From Desulforudis sp. (GTDB taxonomy: Bacteria > Bacillota > Desulfotomaculia > Desulfotomaculales > Desulforudaceae), in assembly GCA_014859075.1 (NCBI GenBank), contig JACUUW010000066.1, positions 1 to 9,478 on the forward strand: a stretch of 9,478 nt of DNA, given 5' to 3'. Positions 6,251 through 9,478 of this stretch are shown here, piece after piece. The position numbers and the translations under genes are program-made. Every line of letters starts with the position of its first letter. Position 1 is the first letter of the stretch. A model generated the notes under the pieces. That model was not told where the DNA came from. It saw nothing but the letters and a program-made list of their open reading frames with translations, and did not search any database.

Positions 6251-8155
6251 TCAGTAACCTTCCACCCGGAAAGTCACGCCGGTGAACTTCTGCAGCCGTG
6301 AAACAGCGATCAAGGCGTCCTTGAGCACCGCCAGTTCCCTCCGGGTCAATTCACGGGGATTAAGGTAGTCCGTCGGTTTTTTGCCTTCGGCCATACGCCG
6401 CATGTTCTCCCGCAAACGCAGCATCAGAATGCTGTCGTAGGCCACCCGAAAAGCTTCGGCATCGTCTCTCGGCAGGGCTTCCTTATCGACCAGCTGGCGC
6501 AGCCGGCCCGGGGTCGAAGTCTCCAGAATCCCGTCCCGCAGAGCGAACAGCCGAACCGAATCGACGATGTGGATCAACACTGCCCGCTTGAGGTCCAGTT
6601 CGTCCTTATGGGGTCCGGACCTCTCGGTCATCACCTGGCGGAACGGGTTCAAAGGCACCTTCCTGGAAAGCGCATCCCGGGCCAGGAAGTGCAGTACCAC
6701 CGGGGCCTCCTCCAGGCGCTGGTGAAAATAGCGACGCAGGGAATGTGCCATGGTGTACTGGCCGTACACCGGACGGAAATCCAAAAAGATACTCATTAAA
6801 CGCAGCACCTGCGGGTTCAAGTCGAGGGTCCATTTCTTCAGGGTCAAGCACCAGTCCCGCATAGGCCGGCACCAGTCCGGATAGTTGGCCATCACCTTTC
6901 CGCAGCAAGGCGCAAAACCACACTGCTCCAGTCCAGCGACGACCCGGTTCGCGAATTCGAGGAAAAAGGCCGCCGTTTTCTCCTCTTCGCCGGGCAAGGG
7001 GTCGTCGTAAATCACCGCATTATCCTGGTCGGTGCGCAGCACCTGTTCCCGGCGGCCGCCGCTGCCCATATTCAACCAACAATAACTGGTGAGCGGACGG
7101 CCTTTCCCCTCCAGGTGCATTTCATCCTCGACCAGCCGGATCAACCGCCGGGTGACCCGGTCGTAGAACTCGGTCACCAGCATGCAGATCTCTTCCGCCG
7201 AGGCATCGCCGCCGACCAGTTCTCCGATAATCCGGTCGATGTCTTGCATGCGCGCGGCTAAGGCCTTCACGGTGGGGGCCCGGTCCACCGCATCGACGAT
7301 CCGGAGCACGTCCAGGTGTTGGGCCCGAACCAGGTCCCCCATGGTGACCATTCCCAGCAAAAGGTTCTGATTCTCAATCAGAACGTGGCGTACCTGGTTC
7401 CGGACCATCGCCAGCAACGCTTCGTAGATATGGGCCTCCGGCGGCAACATAACCAGCTTCTCATCCATGAGCGACCCCGCCGTCTGTCCGGCGCGGCTTT
7501 CGAAGTCGCCGGCGGCGAGCACCCGCCGTACGAGATCCTTGGCCGTCAACATTCCCCGGGGGGTGCCGTTCTTGTCCAGGATCACCACCGAGCTGATTTC
7601 CTGCTCCGCGAACAACTGGGCCACCTCGGTGATCCGGTTCTCCGCAAAACAGGTCACCACGGGCGATGACATTATCTCGTACAGCCGCCTCCGGTAGTGT
7701 CTGGGTTCCCAGGGAACAAGGCAACTCCGCTCATTAGCCACCTCCTGGTACAGATAACGCATGCGTTCGGCCAAAGCATGACTGAAAAACCCGACAAAGT
7801 CGGGATCGGACTTCAAGTCCTCAAAACACACCTCGAGAATCAAAAGACAGTGCGTGTCTTCCACCGTCTTGGATGTGGTCGGGTAGGAGTCGGTGAACAG
7901 CAGGCATTCTCCGAAGAACTCCCCGGCCTTCAACAGCCCGACCGCCCGTTCTTCCCCGCTTTCGCCAACCAGCAGGATCTCCACCAACCCCGAAAGCAGG
8001 AAGAACAGGCACTCCTGATGTGGCTCCCCCTGCCGGAAGATATAGGTGCCCTTTGGGAAAACCGCGGTGGACAGGTAGGGCACGCAATCCCTCAGTTGCT
8101 CGTCCGACAGGCTGGAAAAGGGGGGCGTGTTTCTCAGCAATTCATGGAAATCCAT
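6251..8155 (-). CDS. cNMP-fold/CBS/CBS/DUF294 nucleotidyltransferase-like signalling protein
   Basis: A 634-residue cytoplasmic protein from the ATG at 8155. Domains in order: a cyclic-nucleotide-binding fold (about 13-130, with FPKGTYIFRQGEP and LKAGEFFGECLLF); two CBS domains (about 160-215, SPVVTCFAENRITEVAQLFA...; about 228-280, LPPEAHIYEALLAM...GMVTMGDLV); a DUF294 nucleotidyltransferase core with NMGSGGRREQ (362-371) and the TDQDNA Asp pair D376/D378; and a helical DUF294 C-terminal domain (about 480-630). The family is predicted to transfer nucleotidyl groups, by analogy with GlnD, in response to nucleotide binding, and often neighbours acetate-type symporters. The binding-pocket Arg of true cNMP receptors is replaced: the usual P-R-[ST]-A position reads P92-T-T-S. 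The frame stays open to 8284, but residues upstream of 8155 come from repetitive DNA and lack a ribosome-binding site, whereas AGGGG precedes the 8155 ATG by 7 bases. It leads the three-gene operon. Confidence 0.9.
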   Translation of the reverse strand: MDFHELLRNTPPFSSLSDEQLRDCVPYLSTAVFPKGTYIFRQGEPHQECLFFLLSGLVEILLVGESGEERAVGLLKAGEFFGECLLFTDSYPTTSKTVEDTHCLLILEVCFEDLKSDPDFVGFFSHALAERMRYLYQEVANERSCLVPWEPRHYRRRLYEIMSSPVVTCFAENRITEVAQLFAEQEISSVVILDKNGTPRGMLTAKDLVRRVLAAGDFESRAGQTAGSLMDEKLVMLPPEAHIYEALLAMVRNQVRHVLIENQNLLLGMVTMGDLVRAQHLDVLRIVDAVDRAPTVKALAARMQDIDRIIGELVGGDASAEEICMLVTEFYDRVTRRLIRLVEDEMHLEGKGRPLTSYCWLNMGSGGRREQVLRTDQDNAVIYDDPLPGEEEKTAAFFLEFANRVVAGLEQCGFAPCCGKVMANYPDWCRPMRDWCLTLKKWTLDLNPQVLRLMSIFLDFRPVYGQYTMAHSLRRYFHQRLEEAPVVLHFLARDALSRKVPLNPFRQVMTERSGPHKDELDLKRAVLIHIVDSVRLFALRDGILETSTPGRLRQLVDKEALPRDDAEAFRVAYDSILMLRLRENMRRMAEGKKPTDYLNPRELTRRELAVLKDALIAVSRLQKFTGVTFRVEGY

Positions 8156-8190
8156 TCTCTCGCCCCTTCTCTCCGTGTAATCCAAGTTCA

Positions 8191-8235
8191 GTCGTCGGTC
8201 GTCAATATCCCTGGGAACCACAGACGACCAACGAC
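8191..8235 (-). repeat. Inverted repeat in the leader of the DUF294 gene
   Basis: GTCGTCGGTCGTC (8191-8203) is complementary to GACGACCAACGAC (8223-8235) at 12 of 13 positions. In a leftward transcript the odd pair becomes a G-U wobble, so the RNA stem is unbroken. The loop is 19 bases. It begins 36 bases upstream of the DUF294 start codon. It has no T-tract, so it is more likely a leader structure or part of the repeat element than a terminator. Confidence 0.6.
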
Positions 8236-8476
8236 CGACCACCATTAATGCCTCAGCCGGCAGAGTCCGCCGCGTAGGCGACATTGCGGAGCGTGGCTAC
8301 GGCCGGGAGATGTCCCCTTCCGCGACTGCTGCTCCGCTCCGACCGCAGCACGACTCTGTTCGGAGCGCTGCCCGCCGGCTGCGGTTACCTTCGCTGCGCA
8401 ATGTCGCGATCCGGGGACGCTCTCCCGGCGACGGAGTGGGATGCGACCGACCACCAACGACTTACGACCAACGACC
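8223..8476. repeat. Mosaic palindromic element flanked by a 13-bp direct repeat
   Basis: CGACCGACCACCA occurs at 8232-8244 and again at 8444-8456, each within degenerate GACCAAC-type tandem heptamers. Between the copies lie inverted modules: GCGACATTGCGGAGCG (8278-8293) with CGCTGCGCAATGTCGC (8392-8407), 15 of 16 matching; GCCGGGAGATGTCCCC (8302-8317) with a 17-base partner at 8413-8429, differing by one small indel; and GCTCCGA (8336-8342) with TCGGAGC (8360-8366). The first two pairs cross each other rather than nest, so it is not one simple hairpin. No transposase is present. It could be a MITE/REP-like non-autonomous element or a structured RNA. Confidence 0.55.
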
Positions 8477-8561
8477 CTTATCCGCAGGAGGCCGGCGGCG
8501 CCCCGAACCAAGCCGTAGTGCCGTCCACGCGGAGCACCGGAGCCGAGCGGCGGTCTGCCGG

Positions 8562-8729
8562 CTACCAGCGCGGCCACAGAACCGCGAATACACAGCCGAC
8601 ACCGATGGCCGCCCAGATCCCGGTCTGCGTGTCCAGTCCGAGGTACCGGACCGAAGCACCGATAACACCCAGCAAAGAGAGATAAAAGCCATATATGGCC
8701 AAGTTTTTTCGCATAGAGGCGGTCGCCAC
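8562..8729 (-). CDS. Small two-helix membrane protein, unidentified
   Basis: About 55 residues from a GTG start. After ATASMRKN come two hydrophobic segments, LAIYGFYLSLLGVIGASVRY and, after a GLDTQT turn, GIWAAIGVGCVFAVLW, and the protein ends WPRW. The predicted topology is a helical hairpin. The frame extends 8 codons to a TTG at 8753, but the GTG at 8729 has GGGGGAG 9 bases upstream and is preferred. It lies just downstream of the symporter gene, with a hairpin between at 8765-8791, and may be a small accessory subunit. Acetate-type symporters are often encoded beside small membrane proteins (DUF485, or the DUF4212 small subunit), but those lie upstream and are longer; this sequence does not clearly match either. 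Function is not assigned. Confidence 0.6.
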   Translation of the reverse strand: MATASMRKNLAIYGFYLSLLGVIGASVRYLGLDTQTGIWAAIGVGCVFAVLWPRW

Positions 8730-8764
8730 CCTAATCAACTCCCCCTCAAACAAATAACCGGATA

Positions 8765-8791
8765 CGGAGGCGGGTCAAAACCCCGCATCCG
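8765..8791 (-). terminator. Hairpin after the symporter gene
   Basis: CGGAGGCGGG (8765-8774) pairs with CCCGCATCCG (8782-8791) at 9 of 10 positions around a 7-base loop. On the minus strand it is followed by TATCCGGTTATTTGTTTG, T-rich but interrupted. It starts 12 bases after the symporter stop and lies about 36 bases before the small-protein GTG. It may be an attenuating or partial terminator. Confidence 0.5.
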
Positions 8792-8802
8792 CCACCGGGT
8801 TT

Positions 8803-9478
8803 CTAACGTTCCTTGATGTACTCATCCTTCAGGCCGAGTTCCTCCGGCGCGTGCAGCACCAGCATCTTGTGGTGGACATCCGTGGGGACGGCCTTCGGTG
8901 TCATAAGGGACACCCCCACAATCAGGATTATGGCCAGGGGTGTGGCCCAGATGGCCGGCTGTTCGGCCAGAGTCCGGAAGATCGGGTTGTTCGTATACCA
9001 GACGGCCAGCCAGGGCAGGATCTGTTTGTCGGCCAGCATCGTCGACACGATCGCCAACAGCGCCGAGACCCCGCCGCCCAGCATCCCTACGGCCGCGCCG
9101 GTCGCACTGGCGCCGCGCCACCACACGCTGATAATCAGCATTGGAAAGTAGGAAGCCGCCGCGATGGCGAAGGCCCAACCAACCATCATGTTGATGTCGA
9201 AGTTCTCGACAAAGGTGCCCAGGATCATCGCGCCGCAACCGGCCACGGCGGCGGCGGTACGGAAGGCGTTGATCCGCTGCTGCGGACTGGCCTTCCTGTT
9301 CAGCATGTTGCCGTAGATGTCGTGCGCCAGGGCACCCGTGAGCGAAACGAGCAAACCGGAAAAGGTGGTCATGAACCCGGCGAAAGCCCCGGCCGAGGTG
9401 ATCCCGGACAGGATATCACCAAGGTACCGCACATTTTCATTGAGAATCTTGGGCAGGATGAGCACCACCGAGTCGGTA
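8803..9478 (-). CDS. Sodium:solute symporter, acetate-permease (ActP) type, 3' part
   Basis: The C-terminal 225 or so residues of an inner-membrane transporter; the 5' end is beyond the window, and the frame is open to the edge (it begins TDSVVLILPKIL). At least five transmembrane segments are visible. The first, GITSAGAFAGFMTTFSGLLV, matches TM8 of the SSS family, where Ser/Thr residues (here a Thr-Thr pair) build the Na2 sodium site, and is followed by ALAHDIYGNML. Later helices include MMVGWAFAIAAASYFPMLII, GAAVGMLGGGVSALLAIV and AIWATPLAIILIVGVSLM. The soluble tail HHKMLVLHAPEELGL resembles the VC_2705-like branch of cation:acetate-type symporters found next to DUF294 genes; this branch assignment is from memory. 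The substrate is probably a short monocarboxylate. The TAG stop at 8803 is followed by a hairpin and the small membrane protein. Full family length is about 500-600 residues. Confidence 0.9.
   Translation of the reverse strand, partial: TDSVVLILPKILNENVRYLGDILSGITSAGAFAGFMTTFSGLLVSLTGALAHDIYGNMLNRKASPQQRINAFRTAAAVAGCGAMILGTFVENFDINMMVGWAFAIAAASYFPMLIISVWWRGASATGAAVGMLGGGVSALLAIVSTMLADKQILPWLAVWYTNNPIFRTLAEQPAIWATPLAIILIVGVSLMTPKAVPTDVHHKMLVLHAPEELGLKDEYIKER

Larger units (their letters stand above)
8156..8561. other. 406-base non-coding, palindrome-rich spacer
   Basis: No credible gene lies between the small membrane protein and the DUF294 gene. Frames that cross the region show biased, low-complexity Arg/Pro/Ala composition and have no ribosome-binding sites. 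The stretch consists of degenerate heptamer repeats (consensus NGGTCGT on one strand or the other) around a core of short inverted modules, described in separate entries. A weak TTGACG, 17 bases, GATTAC promoter-like pair occurs on the minus strand about 25-50 bases before the DUF294 start. Confidence 0.6.

Noticed and set aside
7697..8248. Plus-strand 183-codon open frame
   Set aside because: Antisense to the cNMP-fold region of the DUF294 protein and the repeat DNA; no ribosome-binding site or family resemblance.
8156..8284. N-terminal extension of the DUF294 protein to the ATG at 8284
   Set aside because: The extra 43 residues are translated repeat and inverted-repeat DNA, have no homology to the cNMP domain start, and lack a ribosome-binding site.
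8191..8480. CRISPR-like array
   Set aside because: Repeat units are 7 bases, degenerate and in both orientations, without regular spacers or cas genes.

Overview
All supportable genes lie on the minus strand, so the window reads right to left. The sequence is GC-rich with AT-rich spacers. Ribosome-binding sites are strong GGAGG types, GTG and TTG starts are used freely, and hairpin-plus-T terminators are common. Together with an Ech-hydrogenase-type ferredoxin and a sulfate-reducer-type HEAT protein, this suggests an anaerobic Bacillota, perhaps a Desulfotomaculum/Pelotomaculum-like Peptococcaceae member. That placement is inference; no rRNA or marker gene is present.

Right block (9478 to about 5020): the 3' part of a sodium:solute symporter of the acetate-permease type, cut by the window edge; a tiny two-helix membrane protein; about 400 bases of non-coding DNA rich in palindromes and degenerate heptamer repeats; a cNMP-fold/CBS/CBS/DUF294 nucleotidyltransferase-like protein; a DnaQ-like DEDDh 3'-5' exonuclease; and an EchF-like 2x[4Fe-4S] ferredoxin. 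The last three are spaced 13 and 25 bases apart and end in a clear intrinsic terminator, so they form one transcription unit. Symporter, DUF294 protein and DnaQ-like exonuclease are a recurring neighbourhood in bacteria that take up short organic acids; the ferredoxin is an unusual extra member.

Middle block (about 4990 to 3050): a secreted lipoprotein with a predicted beta-propeller, best started at a GTG at 4941, followed by a decayed stretch. That stretch holds hairpins, a truncated MFS transporter remnant (minus strand) and a possible C-terminal remnant of an unidentified plus-strand gene, which suggests past insertion or deletion.

Left block (3047 to 1): a small HEAT-repeat protein with a TTG start, a spacer with terminators and a sigma-A-like promoter, then a two-gene chemotaxis unit: a Cache-domain methyl-accepting chemotaxis protein and CheW, ending in a perfect 11-bp terminator hairpin at the window edge. 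No CheA or other che gene is in the window.

No tRNA, rRNA, CRISPR array, recognisable riboswitch or intact mobile element was seen. The least explained DNA is the palindromic element at about 8190-8480 and the decayed junction at about 3100-3600.
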